Origin: Microbulbifer sp. VAAF005 | GTDB taxonomy: Bacteria; Pseudomonadota; Gammaproteobacteria; Pseudomonadales; Cellvibrionaceae | DNA: 64,000 nt | Direction: 5' to 3' | Assembly (NCBI RefSeq): GCF_030012985.1 | Contig: NZ_CP120233.1 | Span: 620,001-684,000, forward strand | Shown here: in pieces, positions 57,362 through 64,000 of the stretch | How the letters are laid out: the number at the start of each line of letters is the position of its first letter | How positions within the stretch are numbered: the first letter of the stretch is position 1 | Notes under the pieces: model-generated | What the model was told of the DNA's origin: nothing | Database searches by the model: none | What the model saw: the letters and a program-made list of their open reading frames with translations, nothing else | Program-made: the position numbers and the translations under genes

Positions 57362-58537
57362 ATGAGAGATGTCGCCGTTGTTGCCTATTGCCGAACTGCC
57401 ATCGCCAAAGCCAGGCGGGGTGCGCTGAATGAAACTCACGGTATTTCTATGGCTGCCCATGTCCTGAGGGAGGTCGTTTATAAGGCGGGTTTGACGCCAC
57501 AGGAGGTGGAAGACGTTGTGTTGGGGTGTGGCTTACCCGAGGGAGCTACCGGACACAATGTCGCGCGCAACGCGGCACTCTTTGCCGGCTTTGGGTCTCA
57601 AGTGCCGGGGGTTACTATTAACCGCTACTGCGGATCCGGCCTTAATGCGGCTTCTATTGTGGCCAATCGTATTGCTGCTGGCGAAATGCAAATTGGGGTG
57701 GCCGGTGGCGTCGAGAGTATCAGCCTGGTGCAGTTCAACTTGAACCTGAACCATTTTGTCTATGAACCCTTACAAAAGAAAGTGCCGGCAGTTTGGTGGA
57801 CCATGATCCAAACGGCCGACTATGTCGCCGATCAATACAACATCAGTCGCGAAGACCAAGATCGCTATGTGGTTGAGTCACAAAAGCGTGTTGCTGAAGC
57901 TCAAAAGGCCGGAAAGTTTGCCGAGGAAATCACGCCGTTTGATACGGTAATGGCAGTGAAAGATAAGGAGAGTGGCGAAACGAATCGCCTGAAAGTCACC
58001 TTGTCAGAAGATGAAGGCCCCCGCCCTGGCACCACCATGGAGGCCCTATCTGCACTGGAGCCCGTGAATACCGGGGGGACAGTAACTGCCGGTAATGCTT
58101 CCCAACTATCCGATGGAGCCGCTGCCGTCGTTATGATGGATGCTGAGCTGGCAGCACAGAAAAATTTGCCTATTCTGGGGCTGTTTCGCGGTATGCAGCT
58201 TGGTGCAGTAGCGCCAAAAGAAATGAGTATTGCGGTTGCGCCAGCGGTTAGCCGACTTATGAAGCACCACCAACTCACTCAGGATATGATTGACCTTTGG
58301 GAGCTGCACGAAGCTTTTGCCGTCACCACCCTCTACAACCAGGCTGAACTTAAAACCCCTTGGGACATTACCAATGTCAATGGCGGTGCTATTGCCCTCG
58401 GCCACCCTTACGGTATGTCGGGCATCCGCTATCTGGGTTCGACCCTGTTAGAGCTGGGCCGGCGCGACGCCCATAGAGCAATTATTGGAGTCTGCACCGC
58501 TGGCGGTATGGCGACAGCCGCTTACCTAGAGCGATAA
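57362..58537 (+). CDS. thiolase (acetyl-CoA C-acyltransferase family)
   Basis: The 391-residue protein has full-length thiolase architecture. Nucleophilic Cys90 is in 'INRYCGSGLNAASIV', 'LWELHEAFAVTTLYN' contains His316, 'NGGAIALGHPYGMSG' has the catalytic His348, and 'IIGVCTAGGMATAA' has Cys378. It catalyses thiolytic cleavage or condensation of acyl-CoAs in the cytoplasm, for beta-oxidation or acetoacetyl-CoA formation. Substrate range cannot be told from sequence alone. The 3' end overlaps the convergent thioesterase gene by 12 bp. Confidence 0.93.
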   Translation: MRDVAVVAYCRTAIAKARRGALNETHGISMAAHVLREVVYKAGLTPQEVEDVVLGCGLPEGATGHNVARNAALFAGFGSQVPGVTINRYCGSGLNAASIVANRIAAGEMQIGVAGGVESISLVQFNLNLNHFVYEPLQKKVPAVWWTMIQTADYVADQYNISREDQDRYVVESQKRVAEAQKAGKFAEEITPFDTVMAVKDKESGETNRLKVTLSEDEGPRPGTTMEALSALEPVNTGGTVTAGNASQLSDGAAAVVMMDAELAAQKNLPILGLFRGMQLGAVAPKEMSIAVAPAVSRLMKHHQLTQDMIDLWELHEAFAVTTLYNQAELKTPWDITNVNGGAIALGHPYGMSGIRYLGSTLLELGRRDAHRAIIGVCTAGGMATAAYLER

Positions 58538-58945
58538 CTGGGGACAAGACGGTGTGAGCAGCTCCCTGAAGTGATCCGGGACCGGTATCTTTTCCCTTGT
58601 GGAGACGGAGATGGTGACATAGGTAATAGTCGCCCGAAATGCCAGCCGCTCATCTGCTACATAGCCGTTCACCAAAAACGAGAAAGCATGCTTACTGATT
58701 TTGGATACTTCAACGGCCATTCGGAGTTCAGTATCCCATCTAACGGGGCTAAGAAATTCGAGATCAAAGGCTCTAACCGGGGTTAAAAACCCCAAGGTCT
58801 TCATAGTGGCAATTGCCGGCCCGCCCATTAACTGCCCCATGGCTTCATGAGTGGCTTCCAAGGCAAAGTGTGAGAATCGCGGGGTGTAGACGATGCCTTC
58901 CGGGTCGCAGTCACCAAACAATACCTGCCTTTTTATCGTAATCAT
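58526..58945 (-). CDS. 4-hydroxybenzoyl-CoA-type (hotdog) acyl-CoA thioesterase
   Basis: 139 residues with the YbgC/4HBT pattern: 'FGDCDPEGIVYTPRFSHFAL' with the catalytic Asp, and later 'DLEFLSPVRWDTELRMAVEV' and 'RATITYVTISV'. It hydrolyses acyl-CoA thioesters as a hotdog-fold dimer or tetramer. It is convergent with and overlaps the thiolase gene; both use acyl-CoAs, but they are not one operon. Confidence 0.88.
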   Translation of the reverse strand: MITIKRQVLFGDCDPEGIVYTPRFSHFALEATHEAMGQLMGGPAIATMKTLGFLTPVRAFDLEFLSPVRWDTELRMAVEVSKISKHAFSFLVNGYVADERLAFRATITYVTISVSTREKIPVPDHFRELLTPSCPQLSL

Positions 58946-58976
58946 CCTGAATTTTTATCCTGCGAAAATTAAGTAT

Positions 58977-59825
58977 CTAAGAAGACCCGTTGGAGACAGC
59001 CAATATTGTCACTTCTGGAGGAACCAGAAACCGAACCGGTAAAATACTGGTGCCCACACCCGGGCTTACATAAATGTGCCTCCCTTCCTCTACTTTGTGG
59101 CCAATCGCAAAGCGCTCTCCATAACTAGAGGGAACTATTGGGCGGCCAATAAAAGGTAAATAGACTTGCCCACCATGGGTATGCCCAGCTACTGTCAAAG
59201 CGATACGGGCAGGCAGCTGAGGAAAAATGTCAGGGTTATGGGTAAAAGCCAAAACAGTCTCCCCATCCTGCACATCGCTCATTGCCCTATCAATATCATG
59301 GGGCCCCTCCCAAAAATCACTGATACCCACAAGCCGCAGTTTACAACTGCCCTTTGTAATTAGCTGGGAGCGATCTTCCAGCACAGGGATGCCATTCTGC
59401 GAAAGGGCCAGCTCTACCCGCTCAGCATCGAGCCACCAGTCATGATTGCCCAGCACCGCAAACACCCCCATAGGCGCTCTGAGAGCCTTGAGAATTCGCG
59501 CTGCGTCTTCCGGCGATACGAAGGAACCCCCCACAACGCCCTGAATAACAAAATCTCCGGGCAGCAGGATAAGATCGGGCTTACTTTTGTTAACGGCGGC
59601 GACCAATTTTCGCAGACTCTCTAGCCCCTTATAGGGTGACCCCACATGGAGATCAGCGAGTACCGCAATCCTGAGGTTGTTGCATGTCTTTGGCCAAGCT
59701 TTTATTTCGACCTGATCTTGTTTAATTCTTAAACTCGAAGGCTCAACAAAAAATGCCCAGATGGCCAGTAGCAATCCAAAGCAGCATAAAACGATAAAAG
59801 TTATGCGCAACTTTCTTAAAGCCAT
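58977..59825 (-). CDS. membrane-anchored metallophosphoesterase (YkuE/YaeI-like)
   Basis: 282 residues: one N-terminal transmembrane segment ('ITFIVLCCFGLLLAIWAFFV'), then the calcineurin-like metal motifs in order: D58/H60 in 'LADLHVGSP', 'LPGDFV' (90-92), 'LGNHDWW' (126-131), H196 in 'AFTHNPDI' and 'GHTHGGQ' (214-220). It is a dinuclear metal phosphoesterase facing the periplasm. Some relatives act on lipid A precursors or other phospholipids; the substrate here is unknown. It stands between the thioesterase and cadR, all on the minus strand with short gaps. Confidence 0.9.
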   Translation of the reverse strand: MALRKLRITFIVLCCFGLLLAIWAFFVEPSSLRIKQDQVEIKAWPKTCNNLRIAVLADLHVGSPYKGLESLRKLVAAVNKSKPDLILLPGDFVIQGVVGGSFVSPEDAARILKALRAPMGVFAVLGNHDWWLDAERVELALSQNGIPVLEDRSQLITKGSCKLRLVGISDFWEGPHDIDRAMSDVQDGETVLAFTHNPDIFPQLPARIALTVAGHTHGGQVYLPFIGRPIVPSSYGERFAIGHKVEEGRHIYVSPGVGTSILPVRFLVPPEVTILAVSNGSS

Positions 59826-59846
59826 CCAAATTACCTCAGAGGCTAA

Positions 59847-60281
59847 CTATCTTATTTGTTTATCAGCTTGGAGATCGTGACAACTACAACCCATTAGTTC
59901 CCGCAGTATGTCACAGGTATTTTCCGCCTCACCACTTACACATTGGCTACGCAATGTAAGCAGACTGGCTCGCAATTGTTTCAGCGATTCCAGTTGTGCG
60001 TCTACTCGTACAATCTGCTCATCGATTACCTGATTGATATCGGTGCAGTTTTCAGCTGGGCGCTCCTTTAGCTGCAACAGGGTACGGATATCATCGAGGG
60101 GAATATCCAATGAACGGCAGTGGCGAATAAAGCGGAGCTGCTCAAGGTGAGTGTCAGAATAGAGTCGAAAGTTGCCCTCAGAGCGAGCGGGCTCGGGAAG
60201 TAACCCCGCCTGCTCATAAAAGCGAACCGTTTCCACTTTGCAGCCAACCTTCCTGGCAGCTTCACCAATTTTGTAAGCCAT
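59847..60281 (-). CDS. cadR: CadR/PbrR-type MerR-family heavy-metal regulator
   Basis: 144 residues. An N-terminal MerR winged helix ('YKIGEAARKVGCKVETVRFY', 'GLLPEPARSEGNFRLYS') precedes a dimerisation helix and metal-binding Cys: C79, C114, C123, and C132/C134 in 'GCSCHD'. The Cys/His-rich tail is the mark of Cd(II)/Pb(II)-responsive members. It is divergent from the P-type ATPase gene with the shared operator between. It bends the overlong promoter spacer into an active form when metal binds. Confidence 0.9.
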   Translation of the reverse strand: MAYKIGEAARKVGCKVETVRFYEQAGLLPEPARSEGNFRLYSDTHLEQLRFIRHCRSLDIPLDDIRTLLQLKERPAENCTDINQVIDEQIVRVDAQLESLKQLRASLLTLRSQCVSGEAENTCDILRELMGCSCHDLQADKQIR

Positions 60282-60292
60282 GCCACTCCCCC

Positions 60293-60323
60293 TTGACTCT
60301 ATAGTTACTAGAGGGATTGTAAT
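60293..60323 (+). promoter_or_regulatory. MerR-type promoter/operator of the metal ATPase gene
   Basis: TTGACT (60293-60298) and TGTAAT (60318-60323) are 19 bp apart, the overlong spacer typical of MerR-controlled promoters. The spacer contains an interrupted dyad, ACTCTATAG and TACTAGAG, the expected CadR binding site. It lies between cadR and the ATPase gene, 36 bp before the ATPase ATG. Confidence 0.8.
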
Positions 60324-60358
60324 ACTGGCTCACCGACTGATCTATCCGAGAGTGAATA

Positions 60359-62545
60359 ATGGTCAAGCGCGATTCCAGCTGTGGCTGCAGTGGGGAAACC
60401 CAAGCCGCAACCATGGCACCAGTTCAAAACACCAATAACAACAGCGACAAAGGTGACCTGTCCCTGTTCTCCATCAGCAAGATGGACTGTCCCACTGAGG
60501 AGGGGTTGATACGCGCCAAGCTCTCCGGCATGCAGGGCATTTACCAGCTGGACTTTAATCTGGTGCAGCGAATCCTACAGGTGCGCCACGCGCCAGGTAT
60601 GGAGAGCAAGATCCTCAACACCCTAACCCCTCTTGACCTGGACGCACGCCTGGCCACGGAAGATGACATCGATTCCGCGCCACCTACCACCCATGCAAAC
60701 TGGTGGTTATTGGGCGCTGCCGGTTTGGCGGCGATTGCCTCCGAGGTCGTATTCTGGTTACAGGGGGGGAACAATTGGCTGGTAATGATACTGGCCCTGG
60801 CCGCTATCGCTGGCGGCGGACTCACGACCTACAAAAAGGGCTGGATCGCGCTCAGCAATCGCAACCTGAATATGAACGCGCTGATGTCCATCGCGGTCAC
60901 CGGCGCCCTGCTTATCGGTCACTGGCCCGAAGCGGCAATGGTGATGGTGTTATTCACCCTGGCAGAATTAATTGAAGCCAAATCCCTGGATCGTGCCCGC
61001 AATGCGATTCGGGAGTTAATGGACCTGGCCCCGGAAACCGCCACCGTACAGGGGCCAGATGGCGAGTGGGTTTCCATGTCAGCCAAGACTGTTCCGGTTG
61101 GCACCACCATTCGGGTGCGCCCCGGCGAACGTATCGCTCTTGATGGGGAGGTAATACGCGGCAATTCAGCAGTAAACCAGGCCCCAATTACCGGGGAGAG
61201 CCTTCCGGTAGACAAAGGCCCTGGAGATGAACTTTTCGCCGGCAGTATCAACGAATCCGGGGCACTCGAATACCAATCTACGGCAGCTGCCAACGATAAT
61301 CTGCTCGCCCGAATCATTCATGCGGTGGAAGCCGCACAAGGTAGTCGCGCACCAACCCAGCGCTTTGTCGACCAATTCGCCCGCTGGTATACGCCCCTGG
61401 TATTTGCAGTGGCACTGGCTACTGCGGTAATACCGCCGCTGCTTTTTGCCGGCAGCTGGATGGAATGGATCTATCGCGCACTCGTGTTACTGGTAATCGC
61501 CTGCCCCTGCGCACTGGTGATCGCAACTCCTGTCACCATCGTAAGCGGCTTGGCATCGGCCACCCGCCACGGAATCCTTGTTAAAGGCGGGGCCTACCTT
61601 GAGCAGGGGCGCCACCTTCGCTGGTTGGCATTGGATAAAACTGGAACCATCACCCATGGCCTGCCAACCGTCACGGATTTTAAAGTGTTAGCGCCAATGC
61701 CCGCGGAAGAGGTACAAACCCTGGCGGCGAGCCTAGCCGAACGTTCCGATCATCCGGTATCCAGGGCCGTACTGGAGTTTGCTCAGATTCCCCACGAACG
61801 CCTACAAGAAGTGGATACTTTTGAAGCCCTGGCCGGGCGCGGCGTCAGGGGCAGAATTCAGGGGGATCAGTGCTACCTGGGTAACCACCGGCTTATTGAA
61901 GAATTGGGCATTTGCTCCGCCGAGCTGGAGCGCCAATTGGGAACCCTTGAGGAAGAAGGGAAAACTGTTGTGATGCTGACCCGGGAAAACTGCGTACTGG
62001 CGATATTTGCTGTCGCCGATACCGTGAAGGAATCGAGCCAGCACGCCATTGAGAGCCTTCACAAGCTGGGCGTGAAAACACTGATGCTTTCCGGGGACAA
62101 CCAGCACACTGCAGATGCGATTGCCAAACAAGTCGGCATCGATCGGGCTGAAGGCAACCTACTGCCGGAAGACAAGCTCAGAGAGGTGGAGGCTCTATCT
62201 GGAAAAGGCCAGGTTGGCATGGTTGGCGATGGCATTAACGATGCCCCCGCCTTGGCACGTGCTGATATAGGATTTGCGATGGGAGCAACGGGAACCGACA
62301 CAGCGATAGAAACCGCTGATGTGGCCCTGATGGACGACAATCTGGGCAAGATCGCCACCTTTATCCAACTATCTCGTTCAACGGCCCATATTCTTTGGCA
62401 GAACATTATCTTGGCGCTGGGCATTAAAGCGGTCTTTCTGGTGCTTGCTTTTGCCGGAGAGGCAACCATGTGGATGGCTGTTTTTGCCGATATGGGAACC
62501 AGCCTGCTCGTGGTTTTTAATGGGTTGAGAGTGATGAGGAAATGA
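60359..62545 (+). CDS. cadA: P1B-type heavy-metal-exporting ATPase (Cd/Zn/Pb)
   Basis: 728 residues. The Cys-rich N-terminus ('SSCGCSG') and an HMA-like domain with 'SKMDCPTEEGLIRAKL' bind metal. Membrane helices follow, with the 'IACPCALVIATP' transport site (C382-P-C384), the phosphorylation site 'ALDKTGTITHG' (D426), the P1B 'SDHPVSRAV' motif and hinge 'VGDGINDAPALARA' near 622. It pumps divalent soft metals out of the cytoplasm with ATP. CPC rather than SPC/CPH and the CadR neighbour point to Cd/Zn/Pb. It is the target of the divergent CadR. Confidence 0.93.
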   Translation: MVKRDSSCGCSGETQAATMAPVQNTNNNSDKGDLSLFSISKMDCPTEEGLIRAKLSGMQGIYQLDFNLVQRILQVRHAPGMESKILNTLTPLDLDARLATEDDIDSAPPTTHANWWLLGAAGLAAIASEVVFWLQGGNNWLVMILALAAIAGGGLTTYKKGWIALSNRNLNMNALMSIAVTGALLIGHWPEAAMVMVLFTLAELIEAKSLDRARNAIRELMDLAPETATVQGPDGEWVSMSAKTVPVGTTIRVRPGERIALDGEVIRGNSAVNQAPITGESLPVDKGPGDELFAGSINESGALEYQSTAAANDNLLARIIHAVEAAQGSRAPTQRFVDQFARWYTPLVFAVALATAVIPPLLFAGSWMEWIYRALVLLVIACPCALVIATPVTIVSGLASATRHGILVKGGAYLEQGRHLRWLALDKTGTITHGLPTVTDFKVLAPMPAEEVQTLAASLAERSDHPVSRAVLEFAQIPHERLQEVDTFEALAGRGVRGRIQGDQCYLGNHRLIEELGICSAELERQLGTLEEEGKTVVMLTRENCVLAIFAVADTVKESSQHAIESLHKLGVKTLMLSGDNQHTADAIAKQVGIDRAEGNLLPEDKLREVEALSGKGQVGMVGDGINDAPALARADIGFAMGATGTDTAIETADVALMDDNLGKIATFIQLSRSTAHILWQNIILALGIKAVFLVLAFAGEATMWMAVFADMGTSLLVVFNGLRVMRK

Positions 62546-62692
62546 GCCGGTTTGATATACGGCTTTTCTAGTTAACGGTACTAATTCAGCAATACAGTCT
62601 TTCCGTTAACTCCGCTAGATACCGGATAGATTACTTGCTATTTAACAGCTACAGAGAAAATCTATAGGGTGTTACACTTGCCATTTCAATAA

Positions 62693-63178
62693 GTGCAAAG
62701 AAGATTAAAAGTTTTGAACAAATTAGCCCTGATATCTATTATTTTTCTTCTTTGCAGTTGCACTGACTCTCCAACAAGCAAAAATTGCAGCTCTTACGAC
62801 GAATGCCCCCAGTACATTGACTTTTATAAATCCAGCATTGAAGACAGGGAAATGGCAAGAGAGAAAGGCGGGCCTGTTCCTGTTTACAAATCACTGCCAA
62901 TATACCCGCAAGAAGCGCTGGAAAAGCAGATGGAAGGCTACGTAATTGTTGAGTATGACATTAATAAAAACGGCGATCCGATAGACCCCCGAGTTATTAA
63001 AAGTAAGCCCTCGGGTTTCTTTGAAGAATCTGCTATCCAGACAGCAAAACACTTTAAATATGAAGCAACTCCAGAAGAGTTCAATAACATTAGAACCAAA
63101 GTCATTTATAATATTGCCGAGAATCAACCTGATAGCCAAGAAACATTTTTTGCATATTTATTGTGGCTAGCGATTTAA
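62693..63178 (+). CDS. TonB C-terminal-domain lipoprotein
   Basis: 161 residues from TTG/ATG region (start uncertain; 'NKLALISIIFLLCSC' from 62714 is a good lipoprotein signal with lipobox LLCSC). The mature part carries the TonB fold: 'PIYPQEALEKQMEGYVIVEY', 'INKNGDPIDPRVIKSKPSG', 'FEESAIQTAKHFKYEA'. It lacks a Pro-rich spacer and a transmembrane anchor, so it is not a classical TonB. It may act in envelope protein interactions. A free-standing gene. Confidence 0.8.
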   Translation: MQRRLKVLNKLALISIIFLLCSCTDSPTSKNCSSYDECPQYIDFYKSSIEDREMAREKGGPVPVYKSLPIYPQEALEKQMEGYVIVEYDINKNGDPIDPRVIKSKPSGFFEESAIQTAKHFKYEATPEEFNNIRTKVIYNIAENQPDSQETFFAYLLWLAI

Positions 63179-63274
63179 TTATTTTTATACAAGATCGCAA
63201 GTATAACTATTTACAGCTCTAGCCTTCTATCAAATACTTGGAGTAATATCACATGCAAATCGTAATACCCCTTA

Positions 63275-63565
63275 TCACTTCCACCAGCGTCTAAAACTAA
63301 TAAGGCTACGTGCCAGCAAAAAGGGAACCAGAAACTGGCCACTCATCTGAAGTGCAAACTTTGGCCAGAAATCTATTTCTTCAGAGAAGAATGACAGTAC
63401 AAGATTGCCTGGAAATAAAAATGTACCGAAATACGGCCAACCCCCACCAATAATTTTCCAGTTATACGCAAATGCCAGTAAGCCGATAGTCAGGGAAATT
63501 ACCCCTACAACCAGCGCAAACCGTAATCCTTTATCGCTAATCAACATTGCAACCCCTTGCTTCAT
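63275..63565 (-). CDS. small membrane protein of unknown function
   Basis: 96 residues with three hydrophobic helices ('FALVVGVISLTIGLLAFAY', 'YFGTFLFPGNLVLSFF', 'FALQMSGQFLVPFLLA') and a basic end 'ISFRRWWK'. I do not recognise it. It lies 5 bp after the stop of the NorR-like gene in the same direction, so it may be co-transcribed with it. Confidence 0.55.
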   Translation of the reverse strand: MKQGVAMLISDKGLRFALVVGVISLTIGLLAFAYNWKIIGGGWPYFGTFLFPGNLVLSFFSEEIDFWPKFALQMSGQFLVPFLLARSLISFRRWWK

Positions 63566-63570
63566 ATAGA

Positions 63571-64000
63571 TTACTTACCTCGAACAACCTCTTTCTTGAT
63601 GTAAACACCCAACCTTTTAGCGAGACGCACCAAGTTCCCTCGGTCTACGGATAGTAATTTGGCCGCTTTACTCCAGTTCCCATCGGTCTCAGCCAGGGCA
63701 CTCCCAATGAATTCGCGCTGATAGTTTTCCGTTTCCACCCTTAAATCAATAGCCTCAGACAGCGACTCTACCGGTTTCTGCGGAGGCTTCTGAATAACCA
63801 GATCATCGGGAATTTCAATTTGTGCTGCAGTAATGGCAACAATAGCTTCTGGAGAGCTACCTTTTCGGGCCCTAAGGGCTGCGCGGCTGATAATATGTTC
63901 CAGCTCGCGAACATTACCCGGCCAAGCGTATCGCTGTAGCTTGTTGGTGGCCTCTGTACTGAGACGCAACTGACGAAAACCCAGCTTCCTGCGGGAGCGC
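63571..64000 (-). CDS. norR: NorR-like sigma-54-dependent regulator, C-terminal part (runs off the window)
   Basis: About 143 codons are in the window. It reads the end of the AAA+ domain ('RLSTEATNKLQRYAWPGNVR', 'ELEHIISRAALRAR') and a Fis-type HTH ('WSKAAKLLSVDRGNLVRLAK'), with the coding strand continuing past 64000. 'WPGNVRELEH' and the 'VDRGNLVRLAKRLG' recognition helix are close to NorR, the NO-responsive activator. Without the GAF domain the call stays probable. Confidence 0.7.
   Translation of the reverse strand, partial: RSRRKLGFRQLRLSTEATNKLQRYAWPGNVRELEHIISRAALRARKGSSPEAIVAITAAQIEIPDDLVIQKPPQKPVESLSEAIDLRVETENYQREFIGSALAETDGNWSKAAKLLSVDRGNLVRLAKRLGVYIKKEVVRGK

Noticed and set aside
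1..64000. CRISPR array
   Set aside because: Repeats here are long, gene-sized or nested element ends; I found no regularly spaced short repeats with unique spacers and no cas genes.

Overview
The window reads as a chromosomal segment of a marine or environmental gammaproteobacterium. Microbulbifer or another Cellvibrionales relative is my best guess, because of the mix of a secreted Zn-dependent phospholipase C-like protein, a NorR-type regulator, a CadR/CadA pair, SpvB/RHS proteins and many REP-associated (RAYT-like) Y1 transposases. This placement is an inference from gene content only.

Layout. 1-13.6 kb is a graveyard of decayed IS1182, Y1-transposase and RHS fragments surrounding a few intact secreted proteins: an S9 hydrolase with Sel1-like repeats beside a lipoprotein, a paralogous lipoprotein, and two small exported proteins. 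13.8-16.7 kb is a large exported PLC-like protein. 17-56.4 kb is one long polymorphic-toxin locus. 57.4-64 kb is ordinary chromosome: thiolase, thioesterase, metallophosphoesterase, cadR/cadA, a TonB-like lipoprotein, a small membrane protein and the end of a NorR-like gene.

The polymorphic-toxin locus is read on the minus strand. It starts with one full-length exported SpvB/RHS protein (56.4-49.9 kb, 'scaffold A', broken by a single -1 frameshift at a G5 tract) that ends in an M23 peptidase toxin and is followed by its immunity gene. Downstream lie orphan toxin C-termini (CT) with immunity genes: a truncated HExxH zincin, two Gly-rich membrane-type CTs, a papain-like CT, a duplicated and truncated scaffold A, an ART-type CT on 'scaffold B', an unrecognised CT, a second HExxH CT, a permuted-papain-like CT, and another scaffold B CT. 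Seven of nine CT starts carry the 9-mer GCACAAAAG, read as Ala-Gln-Lys, about 100 residues past the RHS core. Both scaffold types use it, so it looks like the cassette junction.

On the opposite strand, and only there, lie copies of a 1266-bp Y1-transposase element with 11-bp terminal inverted repeats, many 3' remnants of it, and five complete csrA genes in a repeated cassette. One csrA cassette (35466-36300) sits between a Y1 left end and Y1 3' sequence, so csrA appears to be cargo of a non-autonomous Y1 derivative. Two IS3-family elements and a broken group II intron RT gene are further insertions. My reading is that this is a rearranging library of silent toxin/immunity cassettes feeding one exported RHS gene, with Y1/csrA elements serving as repeat sequences for recombination and possibly bringing their own post-transcriptional regulator. 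At least five frameshifts here are each repaired by one extra base in a homopolymer, so sequencing undercalls must be excluded before these genes are called dead.
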